From: Pseudomonadota bacterium
Lineage (GTDB): Bacteria > Pseudomonadota > Alphaproteobacteria > Micropepsales > Micropepsaceae
DNA length: 64,000 nt
Assembly: GCA_018241025.1 (NCBI GenBank)
Contig: JAFEEQ010000011.1
Coordinates: 1 to 64,000 of the forward strand
Reading direction: 5' to 3'
The position numbers were made by a program, and so were the translations under genes. Position 1 is the stretch's first letter, and each line of letters opens with the position of its first letter. The notes under the pieces are model-generated. The model saw nothing but the letters and a program-made list of their open reading frames with translations. It did not search any database and had not been told where the DNA came from. Below are positions 27,616 through 40,170 of this stretch, piece by piece.

Positions 27616-29157
27616 ATGGCGATCAATCTGAAGGCGACAGAACCCGCCGAGCTGCGCCCCCGTATCACCGTCCTCGGCGTCGGCGGCGCCGGCGGCAACG
27701 CCGTGAACAACATGATCTCGTCGAAGCTCGAAGGCGTCGAGTTCGTAGTCGCCAACACCGATGCCCAGGCCTTGGCCCAGTCCAAGGCCGAGCGCCGCAT
27801 CCAGCTTGGCGTGCAGACCACCGAAGGGCAGGGCGCGGGTGCCATCCCCGATGTCGGCCGTGCCGGCGCGGAAGAGAACCTCGACGAGGTGATGGAACAT
27901 CTCGCCGGCTCGCATATGGTGTTCATCACCGCCGGCATGGGTGGCGGCACCGGCACCGGCGCGGCGCCGGTCATCGCCCGCGCGGTGCGCGAGCGCGGCA
28001 TCCTCACCGTCGGCGTCGTCACGAAGCCCTTCGCCTTCGAGGGCGACAAGCGCATGCGCGCCGCCGAGAGGGGTATCGCCGAGCTTCAGCAATACGTCCA
28101 CACCCTGATCGTCATCCCGAACCAGAACCTGTTCCGCGTCGCCAACGACCGCACCACCTTCGCCCAGGCCTTCTCGATGGCCGACGAGGTACTGCATGCC
28201 GGCGTGCGCGGCATTACCGACCTGATCGTGATGCCTGGCCTGATCAATCTCGACTTCGCCGACATCAAGTCGGTGATCACCGAGATGGGCAAGGCGATGA
28301 TGGGCACCGGCGAGGCCGAGGGCGAAGACCGCGCCCAGAAGGCCGCCGACATGGCGATCTCCAACCCGCTGCTCGACGATGTCTCGATGAAGGGCGCCCG
28401 CGGCGTGCTCATCAACATCACCGGCGGTCCGGACCTGATGCTGTTCGAGGTCGAGCAGGCCGCCAACCGCATCCGTGCCGAGGTCGATCCCGACGCGAAC
28501 ATCATCTTCGGCAATACGATCTTGGACGACATGGAGGGCCGCATCCGCGTCTCCGTCGTCGCCACCGGCATCGATGCCGAGCAGATGCGTCTGCCCGAGC
28601 CCAAGATCCAGCCGATCCGCGCGGGCATCAAGCCGCTCGCGACCAAGCCGGAAATCCGGCCTGAACCGGCCATCGAGCCGGTCCGTCCCACGATCCCGGC
28701 GGCGGCCAGCGCCACGATCAATCCGGTCCATCGCCAGTATGAGACGATCGCGGGCGAAATGGGCGCCGAGATCGCGTCGCGCACGGAATCGCCGGCCGAA
28801 GCCATGATCCTCGGCGGCGAAGATGCGCCGGAGATCTACGAGGATGTGTCGGCACTCTCGCCGGTGATCCGCAGCGCGCCGATCCAGCGAATCGAGCCGC
28901 AACGCGCGCCGCAGCCCCAGCCGGAACCCGAACGCCGGATCTTCGGTCTCTTCGGCCGCAAGAAGAAGGATGAACCGCGCCTCGAGCCGGCCCAACCGCG
29001 CACGGCGCCGCGCGCAACAGCGCAGCCGATGGTGCCGCGGGTGCAGCAACCTGCTCCGGCCCAGCCGCCGCAGAACCTCGCGGACGATCTCTTCCCCGAG
29101 CACAAGCGCGACGAGCAGTTCGAAATCCCGGCCTTCCTGCGCCGTCAGTCGAACTGA
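27616..29157 (+). CDS. ftsZ: Cell division GTPase FtsZ
   Basis: 513 aa. The GTPase core (about 15-330) has [13 protein letters not shown], the tubulin signature [10 protein letters not shown] (109-118) and the T7 loop [12 protein letters not shown] ~170-residue Pro/Arg/Glu-rich linker follows, long as in many alphaproteobacteria, ending in the conserved tail [10 protein letters not shown] that binds FtsA. AAGGAGA precedes the ATG. A perfect terminator follows at 29181. Confidence 0.98.
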   Translation: MAINLKATEPAELRPRITVLGVGGAGGNAVNNMISSKLEGVEFVVANTDAQALAQSKAERRIQLGVQTTEGQGAGAIPDVGRAGAEENLDEVMEHLAGSHMVFITAGMGGGTGTGAAPVIARAVRERGILTVGVVTKPFAFEGDKRMRAAERGIAELQQYVHTLIVIPNQNLFRVANDRTTFAQAFSMADEVLHAGVRGITDLIVMPGLINLDFADIKSVITEMGKAMMGTGEAEGEDRAQKAADMAISNPLLDDVSMKGARGVLINITGGPDLMLFEVEQAANRIRAEVDPDANIIFGNTILDDMEGRIRVSVVATGIDAEQMRLPEPKIQPIRAGIKPLATKPEIRPEPAIEPVRPTIPAAASATINPVHRQYETIAGEMGAEIASRTESPAEAMILGGEDAPEIYEDVSALSPVIRSAPIQRIEPQRAPQPQPEPERRIFGLFGRKKKDEPRLEPAQPRTAPRATAQPMVPRVQQPAPAQPPQNLADDLFPEHKRDEQFEIPAFLRRQSN

Positions 29158-29180
29158 CCGCCCAGACAGGAATGAAATAG

Positions 29181-29210
29181 AAGAGGCCCCGAAATGGGCC
29201 TCTTTCATTT
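29181..29210 (+). terminator. Rho-independent terminator after ftsZ
   Basis: AAGAGGCCC (29181-29189) pairs perfectly with GGGCCTCTT (29196-29204) around a six-base loop, followed by a T-rich tract (TTTCATTT). It closes the dcw unit and lies against the end of the convergent small gene, so it may act in both directions. Confidence 0.9.
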
Positions 29211-29407
29211 CAGACTCGGATGTCGAGACTGCGCCCGGGCGGCGGCGGACCAAGCCCGTCGATAAAATCTGCCTCTGCGTCGACGAGATCGGCAGCCCGC
29301 AGCATGCGGTCGATATAGTCGCGGCGCGACATCTCGGTTGCCCGCCGCCGGAGGCTTTCGGCCAACGCACGCAACTGTCCCGATCGTGATGTATCGAGGC
29401 GTCCCAT
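29210..29407 (-). CDS. Small conserved-looking hypothetical protein
   Basis: 65 aa, almost entirely helical and charged (LRALAESLRRRATEMSRRDY, then IDRMLRAADLVDAEADFIDG) with a Pro/Gly-rich end. No domain recognised. It is divergent from lpxC, and a perfect 9 bp dyad lies seven bases upstream of its ATG, which suggests regulated expression. Fit between terminator and dyad supports it being real despite its size. Confidence 0.5.
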   Translation of the reverse strand: MGRLDTSRSGQLRALAESLRRRATEMSRRDYIDRMLRAADLVDAEADFIDGLGPPPPGRSLDIRV

Positions 29408-29413
29408 GTGACC

Positions 29414-29458
29414 GGAACGAACATTCGCGGCGTTCGTTCCTGCTAACCCTTTGTTAGC
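29414..29458. promoter_or_regulatory. Two adjacent dyads between the small gene and lpxC
   Basis: GGAACGAAC (29414-29422) and GTTCGTTCC (29432-29440) form a perfect inverted repeat with 9 bp spacer; GCTAAC-N5-GTTAGC follows at 29442-29458. They are possible operator sites. The GTTC/GAAC content recalls alphaproteobacterial LexA boxes, but the GTTC-N7-GTTC spacing is not met. Confidence 0.4.
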
Positions 29459-29517
29459 CCTGAATTTCGCTGAAACCGGCGCATTCCTTTTATCGCCGGA
29501 GGCTCTATATTCCGGCC

Positions 29518-30378
29518 ATGGCTACACGCAGAACGCTGGTGCGCGAAATTTCGGCTGAGGGCACCGCCCTGCACGCCGGCAAGACAGTCCATATGGTTCT
29601 GTCACCGGCGAGCGCCGGGGTCGGCATCGTGTTCCGGCGCGCCGATCACGACAACGCCATGGTTCCCGCCCGCTACGACCACGTCGCCGAGACCAATCTC
29701 GGCACCGTCATCGCCAATGCCGACGGCGTGAAGATCGGCGTCATCGAGCATCTGATGGCCGCCGTTGCCGGTGCCGGGATCGACGACATGCTCGTGACCA
29801 TCGACGGCCCCGAACCGCCGATCCTGGATGGCGACGCTTTGAGCTACTTCCGCCTGCTCGAAGAGGCCGGCACGAAAGAGCAGTCGGGCCTCAAATCCGC
29901 GATCAAAGTCGTGAAAGCTGTCGAAGTGACTATCAAGGACGCGACGATCCGGCTCTTGCCCTCCGAGACGCCGGAATACAGCTACGAACTCGACTATTCG
30001 AACACCAAGGCCATCGGCCGGCAGAGCTACACGATGACCCTCAGCCGCGAGAGCTTCGCGCGCGAGATCGCGCCGGCCCGCACCTTCGGCTTTGTCCACG
30101 AGCTCGACTATCTCAAGAGCATCGACCGCGGCCATGGCGCTTCGCTCGAGAACACGCTGGCGATCCAGGGCGATGAAGTCCTGAACAAGGACCTGATGCG
30201 CTTCCCCGATGAGTTCGTGCGCCACAAGATTCTGGACGCCATCGGCGACATGGCCCTGGCGGGGGCGCCGCTGATCGCCCGTTTCGAGGGCATCAAGTCG
30301 GGTCACGGCACCAACAACGCGGTCCTGCGCGCCTTGTTTGCCGACCCCGCCAACTACATGACGGTCGATTTAACCTGA
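29518..30378 (+). CDS. lpxC: UDP-3-O-acyl-GlcNAc deacetylase LpxC
   Basis: 286 aa zinc amidase committing UDP-acyl-GlcNAc to lipid A synthesis. Zinc ligands and catalytic residues are visible: Glu77-His78 in GVIEHLMAA, His236 and Asp240 in FVRHKILDAIGD, and His263 in SGHGTNN. ATG with GGAGG 15 bases upstream, somewhat far. Presence of LpxC indicates a lipid A outer membrane. Follows ftsZ as in Caulobacter. Confidence 0.97.
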   Translation: MATRRTLVREISAEGTALHAGKTVHMVLSPASAGVGIVFRRADHDNAMVPARYDHVAETNLGTVIANADGVKIGVIEHLMAAVAGAGIDDMLVTIDGPEPPILDGDALSYFRLLEEAGTKEQSGLKSAIKVVKAVEVTIKDATIRLLPSETPEYSYELDYSNTKAIGRQSYTMTLSRESFAREIAPARTFGFVHELDYLKSIDRGHGASLENTLAIQGDEVLNKDLMRFPDEFVRHKILDAIGDMALAGAPLIARFEGIKSGHGTNNAVLRALFADPANYMTVDLT

Positions 30379-30520
30379 GCACCACTGGCGCCGCCGCCGG
30401 GCGTGCTATAAGCGCCCCCGGCTGTCCTTAACCGTGCCGCCCTTTGGGCTGGACCGGGCGCCGGCCGGGATGGCATAAGGGCTTGCTCCGAAAAGAAAAA
30501 CCAGTCGACGGACCGCTTTC

Positions 30521-31387
30521 ATGGCCTATCGCAGGAATATTTCCGCCACTGCATGGCGCGGCATGTTGCTTGTGCTGACGCTCAGCGTCGGCCTGGCCGG
30601 CTGCGACACGCTGAACAATCTCACCGGCAAGGCGCGCGACGATGACAAGCCGCCGGAATATGTCGAGCGTCCGGTCAGCCAGATCTACGGCGATGCCTGG
30701 AAGAAGATTCGCAACGAAGACTGGATGGGCGCTGCCAAGCAGTTCGACGAGGTCGAACGCCAGCATCCCTATTCGATCTGGGCCCGTCGCGCGATGCTGA
30801 TGTCGGCCTTCTGCTACTACCGCGCCAACCACTACACAGAGGCGATCTCCACCGCCGACTCCTACATCCAGCTCCATCCCGGTTCTAAGGAAGTCGCCTA
30901 TGCCTTCTATCTGAAGGCGGTGTCGCTCTACGAACAGATCGTCGACGTCGGCCGCGACCAGTCCAACACCGAAGGTGCGCTGACCGCGTTGCAGGACGTG
31001 GTCCAGCGCTTCCCGGACACCGAATACGCCCGCGACGCCACGCTGAAGATCGACCTGACGCTCGACCATCTCGCCGGCAAGGAGATGGCGGTCGGCCGCT
31101 ATTATCTGAACGCCGGCGACTATATCGGCGCAATCAACCGCTTCCGCACCGTGGTCGAGCAGTACCAGCGCACCTCGCAGATCGCCGAGGCGCTGGAACG
31201 TCTGACCGAGGCCTATTACGCCCTCGGTATCTACAACGAGGCCAAGTCGGCGGCGGCGGTGCTCGGGGCCAACTATCCCGGCAGCCCGTGGTATCAGGAT
31301 GCCTACCGGCTTCTGACCGAGCACGGCATGAAACCCGAGATGGACGACCGCTCCTGGCTGAGCAAGACTTTCGGCAGGATTCTCTGA
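30521..31387 (+). CDS. bamD: Outer-membrane assembly lipoprotein BamD (ComL)
   Basis: 288 aa. Signal peptide with lipobox LAGC (Cys at about 28) marks a lipoprotein. Five TPR-like repeats follow, with GDAWKKIRNEDWMGAAKQFD and ERQHPYSIWARRAMLMSAF matching BamD. It works with BamA to insert beta-barrel proteins. The 142 bp gap before it has no gene. It lies 13 bp before recN. Confidence 0.95.
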   Translation: MAYRRNISATAWRGMLLVLTLSVGLAGCDTLNNLTGKARDDDKPPEYVERPVSQIYGDAWKKIRNEDWMGAAKQFDEVERQHPYSIWARRAMLMSAFCYYRANHYTEAISTADSYIQLHPGSKEVAYAFYLKAVSLYEQIVDVGRDQSNTEGALTALQDVVQRFPDTEYARDATLKIDLTLDHLAGKEMAVGRYYLNAGDYIGAINRFRTVVEQYQRTSQIAEALERLTEAYYALGIYNEAKSAAAVLGANYPGSPWYQDAYRLLTEHGMKPEMDDRSWLSKTFGRIL

Positions 31388-31400
31388 AGAAGGTTCGTCG

Positions 31401-35240
<3,840 letters not shown>

Positions 35241-35242
<2 letters not shown>

Positions 35243-35378
35243 ACCCCACTGTCATCCCCGGCTGAGCGATGCGAAGCATCGCGAAGGGAAGGGGACCCAG
35301 GTGCCAATCACCGTCACGGTGTTTCCCACCTGGGTCCCCTTCCCCTCGCTGCGCTCGGCCGGGGATGACAGTGGGTTT
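35241..35378. repeat. Large inverted repeat between ligA and esterase gene
   Basis: AAACCCCACTGTCATCCCCGG and its near-perfect complement CCGGGGATGACAGTGGGTTT bound an inner dyad (GGGGACCCAGGTG/CACCTGGGTCCCC). The element runs from the ligA TAA to the esterase TAA and could terminate both genes. Confidence 0.75.
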
Positions 35379-36391
35379 TACGCCGTCAACGCTTTCGCCA
35401 AGATCGGCAGGCTCACATCCATCCGGTAATCCACCGACGAGTGATTGTCGGGAAATTCCTCGTAGATGTGCGGCACATTCATCGAGGTCAGCCGCTTGTG
35501 CATCCGGCGCGCGCCGTAGACGAGATTGTACTGATCGACATCGCCGCAATCGATGTAGAGCGTCTTGAGCGCCTTTAACCCCGGCCCGCGCTCTTCGACC
35601 AGCGACAGCGGATCCCATTTCAGCCAGTTCGCCCAGCGCTCCGGGATGATCTCGCAGGTGTCGAGCGTGACCGGCAGGCGCACGCCGCAGGGCGCGGTTA
35701 CGTCGGGATCGAAGCTCGCCGCCTGGGCGAGGATCATGATGATGTGGACGTCGCTGTCCTTGAACTTCTTCGAGTCCCAGAAATCGGCGACCCACTTGCC
35801 GATATCGCCGCTGTTCTTCGAAAGCGCGCGCAGCACCGGCACGAATTCGTGGCGATAGAGCAGCTCGAATCCCATGTCGCCGGAATGCACCGCCGCGGCG
35901 TTCCAGAAATCCGGATGGAGCAGGGCGTGCACCATCGCGCCATAGCCGCCGCTCGACTTGCCGAAGATGCCGCGCTTACCGGCGCCGCCGCAGCCGAATT
36001 TGCTTTCGACGAAGGGCACGCATTCGGCGCGCAGGAAATCGTCCCATCGTCCCATCGCGGCGGAGTTCACGTACTGGTTGCCGCCGAGCGTGGTAAAGCA
36101 GTCGGGAAAGGCGACGACGACCGGCGGCATCACGCCCGTCGCGATCAGCCGGTCGAGCCGCTCCGGCAAATTCTCGCCGAAATTCTTCCAGTTGGTGTGC
36201 ACCGGCCCGCCGCCGGTGAAGCCGACGACATCGACCAGCAGCGGCAGGCCGCGTCCGTCATGGCCATGCGGGACATAGACGTCGATCGCGCGCAGCGTCG
36301 GATCACCGATGAGATTGCCCTTCAGGACGGCGCTGTCGAGAGACAGGCGGTGGATCGTGCCAGCGGGCGTCGCTGGATCGCGGCGTGTCAT
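35378..36391 (-). CDS. Esterase-like alpha/beta hydrolase
   Basis: 337 aa. The nucleophile elbow FGKSSGGYGAM (G-x-S-x-G-G) and the preceding strand-rich N-domain (RAIDVYVPHGHDGRGLPLLV) fit the enterochelin-esterase/esterase-D type of alpha/beta hydrolases. A His near the C-terminus (FPDNHSSVDYR) may complete the triad. Substrate unknown; no siderophore genes lie nearby. The start at 36391 excludes an upstream stretch that only reads through a palindromic repeat. Confidence 0.8.
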   Translation of the reverse strand: MTRRDPATPAGTIHRLSLDSAVLKGNLIGDPTLRAIDVYVPHGHDGRGLPLLVDVVGFTGGGPVHTNWKNFGENLPERLDRLIATGVMPPVVVAFPDCFTTLGGNQYVNSAAMGRWDDFLRAECVPFVESKFGCGGAGKRGIFGKSSGGYGAMVHALLHPDFWNAAAVHSGDMGFELLYRHEFVPVLRALSKNSGDIGKWVADFWDSKKFKDSDVHIIMILAQAASFDPDVTAPCGVRLPVTLDTCEIIPERWANWLKWDPLSLVEERGPGLKALKTLYIDCGDVDQYNLVYGARRMHKRLTSMNVPHIYEEFPDNHSSVDYRMDVSLPILAKALTA

Positions 36392-36433
36392 GCGGAAACC
36401 TCTTCGCTTGCTATATTTAAGTGCGGGACTGCC

Positions 36434-36495
36434 ATCCTTCGACAAGCTCAGGATGAGGTCCAAGCTCAATCCTCATCCTGAGCTTGTCGAAGGAT
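36434..36495. repeat. Perfect 25 bp inverted repeat
   Basis: Arms 36434-36458 (ATCCTTCGACAAGCTCAGG...) and 36471-36495 are perfect complements around 12 bp. Related arms occur at 62759-62842. In one frame it encodes the spurious peptide LSLSKDG. Confidence 0.85.
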
Positions 36496-36502
36496 AGCCC
36501 CG

Positions 36503-36844
36503 TTACAGCGAGTCACGGCAGTCCCATACCCGCCGGCCGATCTCGATCGTGCAGGTCGTGGTCAGGCCGCCGAGGCGGCGCTGATAGGAGAATCCGAACG
36601 TGTTGTCCTGTGGCCGGTAATCCGTCGCCAGCCCGTCGGGAATCTGCGGCAGGTATTTCGGCAGCAGATCGAACAGATGCACCGGCAGCTTGCCGGTGTC
36701 GCGGCGATAGGCTTCGAGCGCCAGCACCACGGTTGCGCCGCGGCGCTTGAGTTCCAGGCCGCGCGCATCGTTGCCGACCATGCCCGCGCCGATCAGCGAG
36801 CAGCCCGACAGCAGGATGGCGAGCAGAAGCGCGCTAAATCGCAC
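36503..36844 (-). CDS. Putative lipoprotein of unknown function
   Basis: 113 aa. A GTG start at 36844 (GGAG about ten bases upstream) gives the signal MRFSALLLAILLSGCSLIGA with lipobox LSGC. The mature part contains ELKRRGATVVLALEAYRRDT, KLPVHLFDLLPKYLP and a beta-rich end with two cysteines. The pattern of a helix, 'G-K-L-P' and 'P...L' resembles the processed part of pilin-like proteins, but no pilin signal is present. It overlaps the end of pepP by 11 bases on the same strand. Confidence 0.65.
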   Translation of the reverse strand: MRFSALLLAILLSGCSLIGAGMVGNDARGLELKRRGATVVLALEAYRRDTGKLPVHLFDLLPKYLPQIPDGLATDYRPQDNTFGFSYQRRLGGLTTTCTIEIGRRVWDCRDSL

Positions 36845-38669
36845 GGGTCGCCTGCTCCAGCCACGGCCGCGTCTCGGCATCGACCAGTGGCAGCAGCGTC
36901 TCGCGCACCCGAACGTGATAGGCGTTGAGCCAAGCCCGTTCGTCATCCGTCAGCAGCGAGGGCTCGACCAGGCCGAGGTCGATCGGTGCCAGCGTGATGG
37001 TCTCGAATTCCATGAACTTGCGCTGCGGATCGCCGCCCGGAATGGCGTCGAGCTCGCGCACCACGATCAGGTTCTCGATCCGGATGCCGTATTCGCCGTT
37101 CTTGTAATAGCCCGGCTCGTTCGAGCAGATCATGCCCGGCATCAGCGCCTGGGTGACGGAGTAGCGCTTGGAGATGTTCTGCGGCCCCTCATGCACCGAG
37201 AGGAAGCTGCCGACGCCATGGCCGGTGCCGTGATCGTAGTCGCAGCCGACCTCCCACAGCGCGCGCCGCGCGAAGCCGTCGAGCGCGGCGCCGGGTGTGC
37301 CGGCCGGGAAGCGCACGGTGGCGAGGGCGATATGGCCTTTCAGCACGCGGGTGAAGCGGTCCTTCATCTCCGCCGTCGCCTTGCCGACGATGACGGTGCG
37401 GGTGATGTCGGTCGTACCGTCGGGATATTGCCCACCGGAATCGATCAGGAAGATCTCGTCGCGCTTCACCGGCCGGTTGGTCGCGTTGGTCACGCGGTAA
37501 TGCACCACCGCGCCGTTCGAACCGGCGCCGGAGATCGAGTCGAAAGACAGATCGCGCAGCGATCCGGTGCGGGCGCGATAGCCTTCGAGCGTCTTCGCGG
37601 CGTCGATCTCGGTGAGGTGTCCATTCGGCGCCTCGCGCGCGAACCAGGCGAGGAAGTTCGACACCGCCGCGCCGTCGCGGATATGCGCCTTGCGCGTGCC
37701 TTCGATCTCGACGGAATTCTTGCACGCCTTGGGCAGCTGGATCGGATCGGCGGCGCGCTTGATCTTGGCGCCCGCCTTGTTCAGGCGATCGAAGATGGCG
37801 GAGGCCGCGGTGCCGGGATCGGCGACCACGGTCTTGCCCTTCAGCGCATCCAGCGCCGGCGCGAACTCGGACGGCGGGCGCAGCCGCACCGCATTGCCGA
37901 GATGCTTGACCAGTTCGGGCGAGGATTTGCGCTCGTCCATGAACAGGTCGGTCGAGCCGTCGGAGTTCTGGATCGCGAAGGAAAGCGCGAAGGGCGTGTG
38001 GGGCACGTCGCCGCCGCGGATGTTGAGCAGCCAGCAGATCGAATCCGGCATCGTGATCACCGCGGCATCGGCGCCGAGACCTTTGATGTCTTCGGCAATG
38101 CGGGTGCGCTTGGACTCGGCATTCTCGCCGGCAAGATTCGCATCCTGGATGATCGCTTTTGCCGTCGGCGCGTCGGGCTGGTCGTCCCATACCGCGTCGA
38201 TCGGATTGGTCTCGCAGGCGACGAGCGTGCCGCCGGCCTTATCCACAGCGATGCGGAGCGCATCGACCGCGGCCTGCGTATGCAGCCACGGGTCGTAGCC
38301 CAGCTTGGCGCCCTTCGGCAGGTTCTCCGGGATCCAGCCGGTCAGGCCCTCCTCGACGAGGTCGCGCGGATCGAACAGCGACGTGTCGGTCTGCTGGCGC
38401 ACCTGCAGCGTGTAGCGTCCATCGACGAAGATCGCCGCCTTGTCGAGAAGCGCGATGGCCGCGCCGGCCGAGCCGGTGAAGGCGGTGAGCCACGCCAGCC
38501 GCTCGGCGCGCTTGGGCACATATTCGCCCTGATGCTCGTCGGCGCGCGGCACGAGGAAGCCGTCGAGCCCGCGGCGCTTCAGTTCGGCGCGCAACGCCGC
38601 GAGGCGCGGCGCGCAGGTCGAGGCATCGGTCTCGTTGTCGTAAGTCTGAAAGGGGCCGGTCTTGTCCAT
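36834..38669 (-). CDS. pepP: Xaa-Pro aminopeptidase P (M24B)
   Basis: 611 aa, the long three-domain form with two creatinase-like N domains and a C-terminal pita-bread domain. Metal ligands are visible: two Asp in LIDSGGQYPDGTTDITRT, His in GHGVGSFLSVHEGP, Glu in SNEPGYY and Glu in KFMEFETITLAP. It removes N-terminal residues preceding proline. Start 38669 is the first methionine after a palindromic repeat. The gene symbol follows the family and is tentative. Confidence 0.9.
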   Translation of the reverse strand: MDKTGPFQTYDNETDASTCAPRLAALRAELKRRGLDGFLVPRADEHQGEYVPKRAERLAWLTAFTGSAGAAIALLDKAAIFVDGRYTLQVRQQTDTSLFDPRDLVEEGLTGWIPENLPKGAKLGYDPWLHTQAAVDALRIAVDKAGGTLVACETNPIDAVWDDQPDAPTAKAIIQDANLAGENAESKRTRIAEDIKGLGADAAVITMPDSICWLLNIRGGDVPHTPFALSFAIQNSDGSTDLFMDERKSSPELVKHLGNAVRLRPPSEFAPALDALKGKTVVADPGTAASAIFDRLNKAGAKIKRAADPIQLPKACKNSVEIEGTRKAHIRDGAAVSNFLAWFAREAPNGHLTEIDAAKTLEGYRARTGSLRDLSFDSISGAGSNGAVVHYRVTNATNRPVKRDEIFLIDSGGQYPDGTTDITRTVIVGKATAEMKDRFTRVLKGHIALATVRFPAGTPGAALDGFARRALWEVGCDYDHGTGHGVGSFLSVHEGPQNISKRYSVTQALMPGMICSNEPGYYKNGEYGIRIENLIVVRELDAIPGGDPQRKFMEFETITLAPIDLGLVEPSLLTDDERAWLNAYHVRVRETLLPLVDAETRPWLEQATRAI

Positions 38670-38688
38670 CTCGCTCTCTCTACTATTC

Positions 38689-38774
38689 GTCATGGCCGGA
38701 CTTGTTCCGGCCATCCAAGAACTCCCTGCTGCACGGGTGTTCATGGATCCCCGGAACAAGTCCGGGGATGACGG
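38689..38774. repeat. Palindromic repeat with GGACTTGTTCCGG arms
   Basis: GCCGGACTTGTTCCGG on the left and CCGGAACAAGTCCGG on the right surround about 40 bp; the element fills the prmA-pepP gap. Confidence 0.7.
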
Positions 38775-38794
38775 TGAATTTTGAAGGTGCGAGC

Positions 38795-39643
38795 TTAGGC
38801 TCCCGGCCGCTCCAAAACCAGCGCGCTCCAGGGTCCGTCGCGACGGCGTGAACGCAAGATCAGGCCATGCGGGACGTAGAAGCTGACAACAAGATTCTCC
38901 TGCCAGGTCAGCAATCCCGACAGCACCAGCACCGCGCCCGGCGCCAGCGCGTGGGCGATGGCGGGCGCCAGCTGGGTCAGCGGTCCGGCCAGGATGTTGG
39001 CCATGATCAAGTCGTAACGTCCGGCGAGGGCGGGGCTGGTCAATCCCTCCGCCGTCACCGCGTCGACCAGCGGCCCGACGCCGTTGGCCACCGCATTCTC
39101 ACGCGTCACCTCGACCGCGACGGGATCGATATCCGACGCTTTCACGCGCTGCTTCCACAGCTTGGCCGCGCCGATGGCGAGGAGGCCGGTGCCGCAACCG
39201 AGATCGAGCACCCTGGCGAAGCGGCGGCGGCGCGCGAGATCGCTCAGTGTGGCGAGACAGAGCGCGGTGGTCTCGTGGTGGCCGGTGCCGAAGGCCATGC
39301 CGGCCTCGATCCGGATCGGAATCACGCCTGGCGGCACCTCGCCCGCATCGTGCGCGCCATAGACGAAGAAGCGGCCCGCGCGCACCGGCGGCAGGCCTTC
39401 CTGGGAGAGCTTGATCCAGTCCTGGTCGGGCAGGGGCTCGACCGTCACGGTCTGGCCGATCAGCCGCGACAGGAACGCCGCATCGGGCTGCTCGACATAG
39501 AGCGCCTCCACCGTCGCATCCGGCTGGAACGGCTCCTCGTGGATCAGCACGGCCGAGGGCTCGGTCAATTCGAGCGCCGCACTCGCATCGGCGGCACGCG
39601 TCTTCTCCAGCGTGATGCTGGCTTTCCATAAGGGCGGAGACAT
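38795..39643 (-). CDS. prmA: Ribosomal protein uL11 methyltransferase PrmA
   Basis: 282 aa. SAM fold with MAFGTGHHETTALCLATL, VLDLGCGTGLLAIGAAKLW and IMANILAGPLTQLAP, the PrmA signature that trimethylates uL11. Start 39643 gives MSPPLWKASITLEK, close to family N-termini. The upstream minus-strand frame with the GNRNAL motif runs into this gene in another phase. Confidence 0.93.
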   Translation of the reverse strand: MSPPLWKASITLEKTRAADASAALELTEPSAVLIHEEPFQPDATVEALYVEQPDAAFLSRLIGQTVTVEPLPDQDWIKLSQEGLPPVRAGRFFVYGAHDAGEVPPGVIPIRIEAGMAFGTGHHETTALCLATLSDLARRRRFARVLDLGCGTGLLAIGAAKLWKQRVKASDIDPVAVEVTRENAVANGVGPLVDAVTAEGLTSPALAGRYDLIMANILAGPLTQLAPAIAHALAPGAVLVLSGLLTWQENLVVSFYVPHGLILRSRRRDGPWSALVLERPGA

Positions 39644-40004
39644 AGGTCCGCATATAGCGGTTGCGCAGGTCCTGCGCCACTGCACTCGCCTGCCGGCAAG
39701 CCGCGAAATTTTCCGCGCGAAACGGATCGCGGGCGCAGACCTTCATCGCGCGCATCAGGGTGTAGAGGCTGCGGAGCCAGGCATGCTGCAGCGAACGGTG
39801 GGCGCGGTTGGCGGTGGTGAAGCGGCCATGGCGGAGGGCGTTGCGGTTGCCGAGGGGCGCGCCGGGGCGGCGGCGTTCGGCAAGATAATTGTTCGTAGCG
39901 TCGCGCGCGATCTTCGGCACCGGCCGTTTGCGCGGCGCGCGCGCCATCGCCTCCGCGACGATGGCGGATGATGTGGCTGCGATGGCGGCGCTGGCGTGCG
40001 TCAT
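39644..40004 (-). pseudogene. GNRNALRHG-motif protein, 3' end unclear
   Basis: From 40004 (or 39947) the minus strand encodes a basic N-terminus, RRPGAPLGNRNALRHGRFTT, then helices (SLQHAWLRSLYTLMRAMKVC). The GAPxGNRNALxHG block is the same motif as in the fragment at 10135. The frame has no stop until 39099, deep inside prmA in another phase, so the original end has been lost or lies far inside prmA. It stands downstream of the 74 bp inverted-repeat element. Function unknown. Confidence 0.4.
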
Positions 40005-40073
40005 GACGCTGAGGTTGGGCCGCCGGTGCATGCGTTCAAGGGCCCGTTTTGGGGCGGCTGCGGCGCGCACCGG

Positions 40074-40147
40074 ACCTTATCAGACAGGTGCTGCACGCGA
40101 TTTCGCGGTAGGCCGGGAAATCGCGGGGGCGAGGTGTCTGATAAGGT
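40074..40147. repeat. 74 bp inverted-repeat element, copy 2
   Basis: Perfect 13 bp ends ACCTTATCAGACA (40074-40086) and TGTCTGATAAGGT (40135-40147), with inner arms CGCGATTTC (40096-40104) and GAAATCGCG (40117-40125). Same length and ends as 9498-9570. Confidence 0.7.
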
Positions 40148-40170
40148 TGGTGAAAATATTTTTGTCGGCA

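Noticed and set aside
29414..29440. LexA box upstream of lpxC
   Set aside because: GTTC/GAAC words are present but not as GTTC-N7-GTTC direct repeats.
36392..36469. N-terminal extension of the esterase (peptide with SLSKDG)
   Set aside because: It translates the palindromic repeat at 36434-36495; this peptide is a known artefact of such repeats.
39099..40070. 323-codon minus-strand gene overlapping prmA
   Set aside because: The second half is a phase-shifted shadow of prmA; only the part with the GNRNAL motif is retained.
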